Shown one piece after another: positions 1-8,176 of a DNA stretch of 14,328 nucleotides. Where the stretch lies: assembly GCA_016936035.1 (NCBI GenBank), contig JAFGPU010000425.1:1-14328 (forward strand), written 5' to 3'. Positions within the stretch are counted from its first letter, which is position 1. Every line of letters begins with the position of its first letter. Source of the stretch: Acidimicrobiales bacterium. GTDB lineage: Bacteria > Actinomycetota > Acidimicrobiia > Acidimicrobiales > VFJN01. Both the position numbers and the translations under genes were made by a program. The notes beneath the pieces are model-generated. The model made no database searches, was not told the origin of the DNA, and saw only the letters and a program-made list of their open reading frames with translations.

Positions 1-185
1 GCCGAGGTCGAGCGCTCGACCATCTGGCCGGGAGCGAACCCCGGGCGGTCGGCGGCACTGGCGGCGGTGACGACGCAATAGGGCTCGCCGGCGGTGTCGG
101 AGCCCATGCCCACCCAGCACCCGGCGATGAAGGCCGCCGCCCCGGCCACCGCGACCAACCTGCCGTTGCCCGTTCGCGACGCCAT
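1..185 (-). CDS. Partial gene: N-terminus of a secreted or lipoprotein of unknown function
   Basis: The minus strand reads without a stop from an ATG at 185-183 to the left edge, giving 61 codons with strongly GC-biased third positions. The product starts MASRTGNGRL, followed by a hydrophobic stretch ending in I-A-G-C at residues 20-23. That matches the bacterial lipobox, so lipid attachment at Cys23 is possible; an uncleaved membrane anchor is the alternative. After it comes a mature part containing EPYCVVTAASAADRPGF. I do not recognise the family. The ribosome binding site is weak: GGGGAG lies about 13 bases before the ATG, and there is no in-frame start further upstream before the non-coding repeat region. 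The C-terminus is outside the window, so function cannot be judged. Confidence 0.6.
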   Translation of the reverse strand, partial: MASRTGNGRLVAVAGAAAFIAGCWVGMGSDTAGEPYCVVTAASAADRPGFAPGQMVERSTS

Positions 186-364
186 CGTCCGCGCTCGTCT
201 CCCCAGTCACCGCGCTGCCGGACGGCAGCCACCTCGATGATGGCCTCTGGCGCGGGGGCCGCGGTGTCGCCCCGGCCGCCGCACGCTCAGACATCCACGT
301 GCGGTGTGCCAAGCGGCGAGGTCGTGGCGGTCGGGGTGGCGGTGGGCGGTGGCGGTGTCGGTCG
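186..364. other. Non-coding stretch upstream of the left-edge gene
   Basis: I see no convincing gene here. Upstream of the left-edge gene lies a small hairpin at 214-229 (GCTGCC, loop GGAC, GGCAGC), 29-44 bases before that gene's start codon. It could affect its expression, but this is a guess. From about 343 onward the sequence becomes G-rich and resembles the linker between the hairpin repeats that follow, as if it were a degraded further unit of that array. No clear promoter box was found for the left-edge gene. Confidence 0.4.
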
Positions 365-584
365 TTCTGGCGTCTCTCACCGGCTCATGTGCTCCTGAGA
401 GACGCCAGAACCGAGGGTGGTTGCGGTTGCGGGCGGTGGTCGGTCGTTCTGGCGTCTCTCACCGGCTCATGTGCTCGTGAGAGACGCCAGAAGCGAGGGT
501 GGTTGCGGTTGCGGGCGGTGGTCGGTCGTTCTGGCGTCTCTCACCGAGTCATGTGCTCGTGAGAGACGCCAGAAGCGAGGGTGG
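365..584. repeat. Tandem array of three hairpin repeats, 82-bp period
   Basis: Three hairpins lie at 365-410, 447-492 and 529-574. Each has arms TTCTGGCGTCTCTCA and TGAGAGACGCCAGAA, perfect 15-bp complements, around a 16-base loop. The period is exactly 82 bp. Units 1 (365-446) and 2 (447-528) differ at only two positions (395/477 and 411/493). Unit 3 differs from unit 2 at two loop positions (547, 548) and is cut after the G-rich linker begins, at 584. In copy 3 the loop changes create an extra CGAG/CTCG pairing, so the hairpin can extend further. The array sits between the 3' end of the HD-domain gene and the start of the left-edge gene. It resembles a REP/BIME-type or small non-autonomous palindromic element; a terminator or RNA-processing role is also possible. 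No transposase is present. Confidence 0.9.
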
Positions 585-592
585 CAGCACCC

Positions 593-1120
593 TCAGTCGT
601 CGTCGGCGGCCTTGAGCGCGGCGCCGATGTCGCCCGGCACCGTCCACCGCTCGGCCGGCAGGTGGTGCTCGCGTGCCCAGGCCACCGTGGTGCCCTCGCT
701 CCCGGCCACGTCGAGCATGTGCGAACCGATCTCGTCGTGGCACAGGTACCGGCCGACGCGGCCGATCGGGCCGCGACGGTGGCGCCACCGCTCGGCGGCC
801 TCGTGACCTCCGGCGAGCCCGGCCAGCGTGGCCAGCGCCCGGCGCACCGGCCCCAGGCCGCTGTCGACCTTGCCGACGTCGTGCAGCAGTGCGGCGGCGA
901 TCACGTCACGGGTGGCCCGGGGGCCGAGAGCCTCGGTCGCGCGGCGCGCCACCAGCACCGCGTGCCGGCGGTCGGCGCCGCTCATGCGGCGCCAGAGGGC
1001 CCTCTCTCCCGCGAGGAGCGACGCCTCGGCCCAGGCGTCGTCGGCAGGCGGCGGACCGCCCGGGCGGAGCGAGCCGGCGAACCGGCGGACGAGGTGGGCC
1101 ATGTGGGTCCACGAGGGCAC
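593..1120 (-). CDS. HD-domain (HDIG-type) putative phosphohydrolase
   Basis: The 175-aa product carries an HD-superfamily metal-dependent phosphohydrolase signature: a leading His53, the doublet His80-Asp81 in AALLHDVGKVDSG, later histidines at 128 and 152-153, and a closing Asp near residue 173. These fit the H...HD...H...H...D pattern of the family, which hydrolyses nucleotides or nucleotide second messengers. The substrate cannot be told from sequence. There is no signal peptide or membrane span, so it should be cytoplasmic. It starts 27 bases after the stop of the DksA/TraR-like gene and is probably co-transcribed with it. The start is uncertain: GTG at 1120-1118 is used here, and an in-frame ATG at 1102-1100 is the alternative; neither has a good ribosome binding site. 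The hairpin array begins only about 9 bases beyond its stop. Confidence 0.8.
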   Translation of the reverse strand: MPSWTHMAHLVRRFAGSLRPGGPPPADDAWAEASLLAGERALWRRMSGADRRHAVLVARRATEALGPRATRDVIAAALLHDVGKVDSGLGPVRRALATLAGLAGGHEAAERWRHRRGPIGRVGRYLCHDEIGSHMLDVAGSEGTTVAWAREHHLPAERWTVPGDIGAALKAADDD

Positions 1121-1147
1121 GGGCCTAGCCTGGCGGCTGACCCGCGG

Positions 1148-1477
1148 TCATGCGTGATCGATGCAGAACCGGGTGGCCGGCATGGCCTCGAGCCGGGCGT
1201 CGCCGATGGCCTTGCCGCACACCTCGCACAGGCCGTAGGTGCCGGCGTCCATCTTGGCGAGCGCGGCGTCGACCTCCTCGAGCTGCTCGTTGAGCTGATT
1301 GAGCAACGCCAGGTTCTCGCCCTGCTCGGCCGCCACCTGACCCGAGTCGGCGAAGTTGTCGTCATAGGACGGCGATTCGTCGCGTCCGACCTCGAGCGAG
1401 GAGATCTGCGCGGTCAGGCGGGCGCGCTCGTCCTCGAGCTGGACGCGCAGGGTGGAGAGCGTCGACTGGTCGGGCAT
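1148..1477 (-). CDS. DksA/TraR-type zinc-finger protein
   Basis: The product is 109 aa. It has an N-terminal region of charged helical character (about residues 5-80, likely the coiled-coil hairpin) and a C-terminal zinc finger, Cys84-x2-Cys87 then Cys105-x2-His108, in YGLCEVCGKA and RFCIDHA. The last ligand position is His, where E. coli DksA has Cys. In this family the coiled coil enters the secondary channel of RNA polymerase and modulates initiation, often in the stringent response; a transcriptional role here is inferred from family membership. The start is set at ATG 1477, because a TACCCT box lies 7 bases upstream and the family's usual length fits; the frame stays open further upstream but would overlap that promoter. 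The HD-domain gene follows after 27 bases. Confidence 0.85.
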   Translation of the reverse strand: MPDQSTLSTLRVQLEDERARLTAQISSLEVGRDESPSYDDNFADSGQVAAEQGENLALLNQLNEQLEEVDAALAKMDAGTYGLCEVCGKAIGDARLEAMPATRFCIDHA

Positions 1478-1484
1478 CGAGCGA

Positions 1485-1490
1485 AGGGTA
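1485..1490 (-). promoter_or_regulatory. Candidate -10 box (TACCCT) for a leaderless dksA-like mRNA
   Basis: On the minus strand TACCCT ends 7 bases before the ATG at 1477, and no Shine-Dalgarno sequence intervenes. It matches the actinobacterial TANNNT -10 consensus at the distance expected if transcription starts at the A of the start codon. No good -35 hexamer is visible. Confidence 0.4.
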
Positions 1491-1521
1491 CCGGACCAGC
1501 GGCCATCTGGCGCCGCACGTT

Positions 1522-1534
1522 GCGGTCGAACCGC
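1522..1534 (-). terminator. Small hairpin between xerD and the dksA-like gene
   Basis: GCGGT-TCG-ACCGC on the minus strand forms a 5-bp stem with a 3-base loop, 23 bases after the xerD stop and upstream of the candidate promoter of the next gene. There is no T-tract, so it is at best a weak terminator. Confidence 0.2.
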
Positions 1535-1556
1535 CACGCGACGGAGTTCTCGCAGG

Positions 1557-2519
1557 TCAGACGCCCGACAACGTCGCCCGAGGATGCGCAGCGCGATACG
1601 CCGCGAACAGGCGCTCGGCCGACACCCGGGTGTACACCTGCGTGGTGCTCACCGTCGCGTGGCCGAGCATCTCCTGCACGGCGCGGATGTCGGCGCCATG
1701 GTCGAGCATGTGGGTGGCGCACGAGTGCCGCAGGACGTGCGGGGTGAGCTTGCCGTCCAGGCCGACCTCGCTCCCCCACCTCCGCACCACCAGCCAGGCC
1801 CCCTGGCGCGTGAGGCGGCCACCCCGGCGGTTGAGGAACACGGCATCGGCGTCGTCCCGGCGCGCCCAGCGCTCAGGCACCAGCACCGGCCGCCCGCCTG
1901 GTCCCAGCCAGTCGACCAGAGCGGCGACCGCGTGCCGCCCGACCGGGACCACCCGCTCCTTGGCGCCCTTCCCGAAGGCGCGCAGCAGCGCGGACTCGAG
2001 GTCGACGTCGCCCAACCGCAGTCCGGTGAGCTCCGAGATGCGCAGCCCGGTGCCGTAGAGCACCTCGAGGATGGCCCGGTCGCGCCGGGCCACGGCGTCG
2101 TCGCCGACCACCGCGCCGAGCAGCGACGCGACCTCGTCCTCGGACAAGGCCTTGGGCAGCCCGGCCGGGACGCGCGGGGCGTCGACGGCCGCCCCGGGAT
2201 CGGTCGGGCTGCGGCCCTCCTCCGCCAGGAACCGGTGCAGCGAGCGCACCGCCACGACGGCGCGGGCCACCGTGGCCGGGGCGAGGTCGGCCCCCCGCAG
2301 GTGCTCGACATAGGACTCGACGTCGGCCTCGGTGACCCCGTCGAGCGAGAGGTGCTGCTCGGTCAGCCAGGCCCACCACCGCCGGGCGTCGCGCCGGTAG
2401 GCCGCCAGCGTGGCCGGTGCCCGGCCCTTCTCGGTGGACAGCCACGACAGCCACTCCTCGACCTCGAGCGGCAGCATCCGGGGATCGGCGTCGGGATCGG
2501 CGGCGGTCTCGGCGGGCAT
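1557..2519 (-). CDS. xerD: Tyrosine site-specific recombinase XerD
   Basis: The 320-aa product has the two-domain layout of Xer recombinases. An N-terminal SAM-like DNA-binding domain covers about residues 17-103 (VEEWLSWLSTEKGRAPATLA). The catalytic domain has the full set of active-site residues: Arg160 in GTGLRISEL, Lys184 in FGKGAKER, His261 and Arg264 in HVLRHSCATH, His287 in LGHATVSTTQ, and nucleophile Tyr296. Length and motifs are those of XerC/XerD, which resolve chromosome dimers at dif with FtsK. XerD rather than XerC is favoured by the pyrG, Nudix, xerD order known from mycobacteria. The start chosen is ATG 2519: reading further upstream would run through the promoter region and the antisense of the fmdB-like gene. 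A TACCGT box lies 9 bases before it. Confidence 0.93.
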   Translation of the reverse strand: MPAETAADPDADPRMLPLEVEEWLSWLSTEKGRAPATLAAYRRDARRWWAWLTEQHLSLDGVTEADVESYVEHLRGADLAPATVARAVVAVRSLHRFLAEEGRSPTDPGAAVDAPRVPAGLPKALSEDEVASLLGAVVGDDAVARRDRAILEVLYGTGLRISELTGLRLGDVDLESALLRAFGKGAKERVVPVGRHAVAALVDWLGPGGRPVLVPERWARRDDADAVFLNRRGGRLTRQGAWLVVRRWGSEVGLDGKLTPHVLRHSCATHMLDHGADIRAVQEMLGHATVSTTQVYTRVSAERLFAAYRAAHPRATLSGV

Positions 2520-2528
2520 GCAGGGGCC

Positions 2529-2534
2529 ACGGTA
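2529..2534 (-). promoter_or_regulatory. xerD: Candidate -10 box (TACCGT) for xerD
   Basis: On the minus strand TACCGT ends 9 bases before the xerD ATG and there is no obvious ribosome binding site. It fits TANNNT and would give a leaderless or nearly leaderless transcript. It lies in the 93-base divergent gap between xerD and the fmdB-like gene, so the two promoters may overlap. Confidence 0.3.
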
Positions 2535-2551
2535 CGGCCTCCGGCCAGCGC

Positions 2552-2557
2552 TAACGT
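2552..2557 (+). promoter_or_regulatory. Candidate -10 box (TAACGT) for the fmdB-like gene
   Basis: TAACGT fits TANNNT and would start a transcript around 2564, giving a leader of roughly 50 bases that includes the GAGGAG ribosome binding site. No convincing -35 element is seen. Confidence 0.25.
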
Positions 2558-2600
2558 GGCAGGGAGCGCCCGCCGCCGTCGGGCGACACGACACCATCCC

Positions 2601-2606
2601 GAGGAG
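2601..2606 (+). promoter_or_regulatory. Ribosome binding site that fixes the fmdB-like GTG start
   Basis: GAGGAG lies 6 bases before the GTG at 2613 and is one of the best Shine-Dalgarno sequences in the window. It selects this GTG over the open frame that continues upstream. Confidence 0.7.
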
Positions 2607-2612
2607 CCCCCG

Positions 2613-2837
2613 GTGCCGCTCTACGACTTCCGCTGCCGGACCTGCGGTGACACGTTCGAGGTCCGCCGCTCGATGGCCGACGCCGGCGCGCCGGCCCCAT
2701 GCCCTGCGGGGCACGCCGACACGGTGAAGCTCATGTCGCTGGTCGCCGTCGGCGGACGCAGTGGTGCAGCACCGGACGCGGCCCCCGCACCTGCCGGGGC
2801 TGGCGGCTGCTGCGGTGGCGCCTGCGGCTGCGGCTGA
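2613..2837 (+). CDS. FmdB-type zinc-ribbon protein
   Basis: The 74-aa product begins (M)PLYDFRCRTCGDTFEVRRSM, the typical opening of the FmdB/CxxC regulatory-type zinc-ribbon family. Ligand candidates are Cys8 and Cys11, followed by Cys30 and His34 in PCPAGH, where the common form has a second CxxC. The C-terminal third is low-complexity Ala/Pro/Gly and ends in a Cys-Gly tail, CCGGACGCG, unrelated to the ribbon; such tails occur in many family members. Its molecular role is unknown; it was first named from a putative regulator of formamidase. It is the only plus-strand gene here, divergent from xerD and convergent with the Nudix gene, whose stop lies 57 bases away. Confidence 0.85.
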   Translation: MPLYDFRCRTCGDTFEVRRSMADAGAPAPCPAGHADTVKLMSLVAVGGRSGAAPDAAPAPAGAGGCCGGACGCG

Positions 2838-2850
2838 TCAGACCGGCGAC

Positions 2851-2893
2851 GCCACGGCCCGTCCACCCGGCGCCACGGCCCGCCCACGCGGCA

Positions 2894-2913
<20 letters not shown>
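2851..2913. repeat. Three imperfect 21-bp direct repeats across the Nudix gene's 3' end
   Basis: Units lie at 2851-2871, 2872-2892 and 2893-2913. The first two differ at two positions (GCCACGGCCCG then TCCACCCGGC or CCCACGCGGC). The third, ATCACGGGGC followed by GCCCACGCGGC, differs from the second at four. The Nudix stop codon (2896-2894) lies in the third unit. The last codons of that gene therefore seem to have been copied twice into the downstream spacer. Confidence 0.6.
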
Positions 2914-5193
<2,280 letters not shown>

Positions 5194-6300
5194 TCAGGCG
5201 ATGCTCAGGGCGGTGCGCAGGCCGCGCCGCTGGCGGAGGTTGTCGACGGCGGCGTCGACCTCGTCGAGCGGGTAGCGATCGGTGATCATTGCTGCCAGGT
5301 CGAGGCGGCCCGCGGCGGCCAGGGCCAGCAGCCGGGGGATGTCGCGGTGGGCGTTGACCGACCCGAGCAGGCAACCGACCAGCCGCTTCTCGGTCACGGT
5401 GAAGCCCGCGACCATCGGGATGGTGATGCCCTGGTCGATGGGCGGGACGCCGACGGCCACCGTGGTGCCGCCGGAGCGGCTCGTGGCCAGCGCCTGCTCG
5501 AGCAACGCCGCCTGGCCGGCGGCCTCGAAGCAGTAGTCCATGCCCACGCCGGTCAGGTCCATGCAGAACGTGGTGACGTCGGTCTCGTTCGGGTCGATCG
5601 CGTGGGTGGCACCGAACCGCAGCGCTGCGTCGCGGCGTTCGGGCACGGGATCGGCGGCGACGATGACCGAGGCGCCCGCCAGGCGGGCGCCCTGCACCAC
5701 CGAGATGCCGATGCCGCCGGCGCCCAGCACCAGCACGGTGGCCCCCGCATCGACGCGGGCGGTCTCGAGCACGGCCCCGACGCCGGTCTGCACCGCGCAC
5801 CCGATGACGCAGGCCTCGGCCAGGTCGACGTCGTCGGCGACCTTCACCGCAGCCTCCTCGGGCAGCACCACGTACTCGGCCCAGGCGCCCATGCCGACGC
5901 CCCGGTACACGAGCTCGTCACCGCGCGACAGCGGGCTGGTGCCGTCGGGCCGGGTGGCCGTGAGCAGCGCGGACGAGTAGGTCGCGCACAGCGTGGGCTG
6001 ATGACGGGTGCAGAAGTAGCAGCGCCCGCACGAGGGCAAAGGCGTGAGCACCACCTTGTCGCCGTGCCGCAGCCCGGTCACGCCGGGGCCGACGGCCTCG
6101 ACGACACCTGCGGCCTCGTGGCCGAGCACGGTGGGGGTGGCCGAGGGGACGCTGCCGTCGATGTGGGACAGGTCCGAGTGGCACACCCCGCAGTCGGTGA
6201 CCTTGACGAGCACCTCGCCGGGCCGGGGGTCCTCGATGGCGACCTCGCCGACGCCCAGCTTTCCCTCCGCCTCCAGCACCGCAGCCCGCATCGATCGCAT
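5194..6300 (-). CDS. Zinc-dependent NAD-linked alcohol dehydrogenase (MDR family)
   Basis: The 368-aa product is a medium-chain dehydrogenase/reductase. Catalytic zinc ligands are Cys40 in CGVCHSD, His61-Glu62 in LGHEAAG and Cys168 in IGCAVQTG. The structural zinc lobe is complete: Cys91, 94, 97 and 105. The Rossmann motif is VLGAGGIGIS (about 191-200), and Asp217 at the end of the next strand favours NAD over NADP. The 20-odd residues after the structural lobe (LLTATRPDGTSPLSR) resemble the class III/formaldehyde-dehydrogenase-like branch, which in actinobacteria includes mycothiol-dependent and NDMA-dependent enzymes; the substrate cannot be fixed. The start is ATG 6300, with an in-frame ATG three codons on. 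A TAGGTT box 8 bases upstream supports the first. It is flanked by hairpins on both sides, so it is likely monocistronic. Confidence 0.92.
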   Translation of the reverse strand: MRSMRAAVLEAEGKLGVGEVAIEDPRPGEVLVKVTDCGVCHSDLSHIDGSVPSATPTVLGHEAAGVVEAVGPGVTGLRHGDKVVLTPLPSCGRCYFCTRHQPTLCATYSSALLTATRPDGTSPLSRGDELVYRGVGMGAWAEYVVLPEEAAVKVADDVDLAEACVIGCAVQTGVGAVLETARVDAGATVLVLGAGGIGISVVQGARLAGASVIVAADPVPERRDAALRFGATHAIDPNETDVTTFCMDLTGVGMDYCFEAAGQAALLEQALATSRSGGTTVAVGVPPIDQGITIPMVAGFTVTEKRLVGCLLGSVNAHRDIPRLLALAAAGRLDLAAMITDRYPLDEVDAAVDNLRQRRGLRTALSIA

Positions 6301-6308
6301 GGCCGGAG

Positions 6309-6314
6309 AACCTA
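6309..6314 (-). promoter_or_regulatory. Candidate -10 box (TAGGTT) for the alcohol dehydrogenase
   Basis: On the minus strand TAGGTT ends 8 bases before the ATG at 6300. Its position and the lack of a Shine-Dalgarno sequence repeat the pattern seen upstream of pyrG and the dksA-like gene, consistent with a leaderless mRNA. Confidence 0.35.
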
Positions 6315-6329
6315 ACGGACCGTCAGGTC

Positions 6330-6360
6330 GTTCGCCGTCCCCGGTCCACCGGTGGCGAAC
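6330..6360 (-). terminator. Strong two-part hairpin at the end of the envelope operon
   Basis: The outer arms GTTCGCC (6330-6336) and GGCGAAC (6354-6360) pair perfectly, and inside them CCGGT/ACCGG pair around a 2-base loop. It lies 32 bases after the stop of the sugar-phosphate transferase gene and upstream of the dehydrogenase promoter, the right place for a terminator. No T-tract follows, as is common in high-GC actinobacteria. It could also be an operator for the dehydrogenase. Confidence 0.4.
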
Positions 6361-6391
6361 GCGCGGCGGCAGCCTGGCATCGGGGCAGGGA

Positions 6392-7231
6392 TCAGGGCAC
6401 GCGCCCCCACCGGTCGGCGAACCGCAGGGGCGCCACGGCGTCGATGACCCGGCTGAACGACACCCGCTCGCTCGCCAGGTTGAGCGCCGCCACCGCCACC
6501 AGCACGGCGGTGCGGCTCGCGGGCGCGCAGCTCATGACGACGCCCAGGCCCAGCACGGCGCCGAGCACGTTGGCCCCCGCGTCGCCCAGCATCAACCGCT
6601 CCGCGAGGTCGGCCGGCAGCAGTCCGGCGCCGGCGCCGACCACGAGGGCGACACCCGCCAGCTCGGGCACGGCGCCCACGGCCAGCACCAGCGTGGCGAA
6701 CGCCACCAACGACACCTTCGTGGTGCGGCCCGGCGCCCGGTCGAACAGGTTCCCCAGGTTCGCGGCCAGCGCCACGAGCGCACCGTCGGCCAGCACGCGA
6801 CCGAGGCTGTCGGGCTCGATCGTGGCGACCGCCACAACGCCCACCGCCGCTCCGCCGAACAACTTGATCGCCCCCGTGGTCAGGCGGCCGGCCGCCAGCG
6901 AGCGCAGGTGGCCGCGGAACCCGCCGCTCTCCCCTGCGCCGCCGAGGTCGTCGAGCAGCCCCAGCAGGGCGAAGGCCAGGGCCGTCAGCGACACCAGACG
7001 CAACCCGTCCACCGCGGCGGTGTCAGGCTCGGCGCCGGCGGCGATGGCCACGGCCACGGCGGCGTCGACCGCGAGCGCGACGAGGGCCACCAGCACGCCC
7101 ACGGCGGTGGGCAGCAGCCGGTCGCGGTAGTTCTGCCTGGTGAACACGTCGGCGGCGAACGCGGGCGCGGTCAGGCGCCACGCCAGGAACGCCGCGACGG
7201 TCCCGGCAATGAAGGCGACGACGACGATCAT
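6392..7231 (-). CDS. MraY/WecA-like polyprenyl-phosphate sugar-1-phosphate transferase homologue
   Basis: The 279-aa, very hydrophobic product has the motifs of the PNPT family (MraY, WecA), which transfers sugar-1-phosphate from a UDP-sugar to a polyprenyl phosphate at the membrane. Visible are Asp94-Asp95 in GLLDDLGG, Lys123 in GAIKLFGG, the NLGNLFDRAPG motif (158-168) with Asp164, and Asp217 in MLGDAGANVLG. About 8-10 membrane spans can be drawn. The histidine motif usual in the last cytoplasmic loop of MraY and WecA is absent; instead there is ASERVSFSRVIDAVAPLRF. It is also shorter than MraY (about 360 aa). So it may be a divergent branch, and the sugar is unknown. The GGAG before its ATG is only 2 bases away, an unusually short spacing. 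It is last in the murJ operon, 30 bases after the HTTM gene. Confidence 0.8.
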   Translation of the reverse strand: MIVVVAFIAGTVAAFLAWRLTAPAFAADVFTRQNYRDRLLPTAVGVLVALVALAVDAAVAVAIAAGAEPDTAAVDGLRLVSLTALAFALLGLLDDLGGAGESGGFRGHLRSLAAGRLTTGAIKLFGGAAVGVVAVATIEPDSLGRVLADGALVALAANLGNLFDRAPGRTTKVSLVAFATLVLAVGAVPELAGVALVVGAGAGLLPADLAERLMLGDAGANVLGAVLGLGVVMSCAPASRTAVLVAVAALNLASERVSFSRVIDAVAPLRFADRWGRVP

Positions 7232-7261
7232 GGCTCCCCCCGGCGAACGGTCACGCGGCCC

Positions 7262-8176
7262 TCACCCCGCAGCGGACGCAACCGGCTCGGTGGTGGCCGG
7301 CGTCGGGCCACGCCGGGACCGGAGCCGGGCGAGCGCGGCCGGCCAGTCGATGAGCACGAGCGGCACCGTGATGGCCCACGCCCAGTAGTCGAGCCCCAAC
7401 AGCAACCACGTGGTCGCGTGCAGGAACACGGCCGCGAGTGCGAACCAGACCCGCAGCCGGCGCACGAAGACGACCACCGGGAACGCCAGCTCGAAGCCGA
7501 GGATGAACACCCCGGACGCACGCGACACCCAGATGTGCTCGCCGGTCCACTGGGCCAGGTCTCGCCACCCCGGGCTGCCGATGCTGGGGCCCCACAGCGC
7601 CACGTAGCGCATGTTGTCGCCGTAGGCCCACTCGAGGCCCGACCGTCGCAGCTTGTGGTACCCGGCGAAGAAGTAGATGAGCGCCGTGATGACGATCGCC
7701 ACGCGGACGGGCCAGCCGTAGCGGCGGCGGGCGACCCGGTCTCGGATGTCGACGACCGCCGGCGCGAACAGGAACGGGGCTGAGACCCAGAGCAGCAGCA
7801 GGTCGTTGTGGAGCACCTTGCCGCGGCTGCCGCGCAACCCGGCGAGCACGAGGTAGCAGACCCAGGCGACGGCGAAGGTCAGCTGCGGGCGACGCCGCAG
7901 CGCGGCAGCCAGGGCGGCGAGGGCGCCGACGACCTGCAGCGCGACGACCACCTCGGTCGACGGCATCCGGTCGAGGAAGCCGAGGACGGGCACGGGGTCG
8001 ACGAGCGCGACCGGCGTGTCGGTCAGCTGACGGTACGAGCCCGCCACGATGCGCACCCCGATGAGGGCGGAGAGGCCGATGTGCACGACCAGCAGGCGGA
8101 TCGCCGTCTCCGGGCCCCAGAGGGCCTCGTCGACGGCAGCGCGGGCGCGCCCGCGCCAGTCCGCGATCCTGCTCAT
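7262..8176 (-). CDS. HTTM-type (vitamin K carboxylase-related) membrane protein
   Basis: The 304-aa product has about six or seven membrane spans. It shows features of the HTTM family, membrane proteins related to the vitamin K-dependent gamma-carboxylase integral domain: the HNDLLLLW stretch with His123, the YFFAGYHKLRRSGLEWAYGDNMR stretch spanning about 168-190 with Lys175, and a late span containing His253 (FLHATTWLLL). Whether it is an enzyme is unknown; bacterial members are mostly uncharacterised. The start is ATG 8176, with GGGAGG 4 bases upstream, and it overlaps the stop of the preceding single-span protein as ATGA. That arrangement suggests the two work as a pair in the membrane. 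Confidence 0.8.
   Translation of the reverse strand: MSRIADWRGRARAAVDEALWGPETAIRLLVVHIGLSALIGVRIVAGSYRQLTDTPVALVDPVPVLGFLDRMPSTEVVVALQVVGALAALAAALRRRPQLTFAVAWVCYLVLAGLRGSRGKVLHNDLLLLWVSAPFLFAPAVVDIRDRVARRRYGWPVRVAIVITALIYFFAGYHKLRRSGLEWAYGDNMRYVALWGPSIGSPGWRDLAQWTGEHIWVSRASGVFILGFELAFPVVVFVRRLRVWFALAAVFLHATTWLLLGLDYWAWAITVPLVLIDWPAALARLRSRRGPTPATTEPVASAAG

Noticed and set aside
365..584. Repeat array considered as a CRISPR
   Set aside because: The sequences between the palindromes are nearly identical from unit to unit, so there are no unique spacers, and no cas gene is near.
581..1747. Long plus-strand open frame opposite the HD-domain and DksA-like genes
   Set aside because: It runs antisense to two genes with clear family motifs. 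Its composition is the Arg/Ala/Gly-rich noise typical of antisense frames in high-GC DNA.
1557..2519. Tyrosine recombinase considered as a phage or island integrase
   Set aside because: Length, motifs and the pyrG/Nudix neighbourhood fit chromosomal XerD. No tRNA, attachment site or phage gene is nearby.
6044..7783. Long plus-strand open frame (579 codons) across the dehydrogenase, transferase and HTTM genes
   Set aside because: It crosses three real minus-strand genes and two intergenic gaps, and its product is His/Arg/Gln-rich antisense noise.
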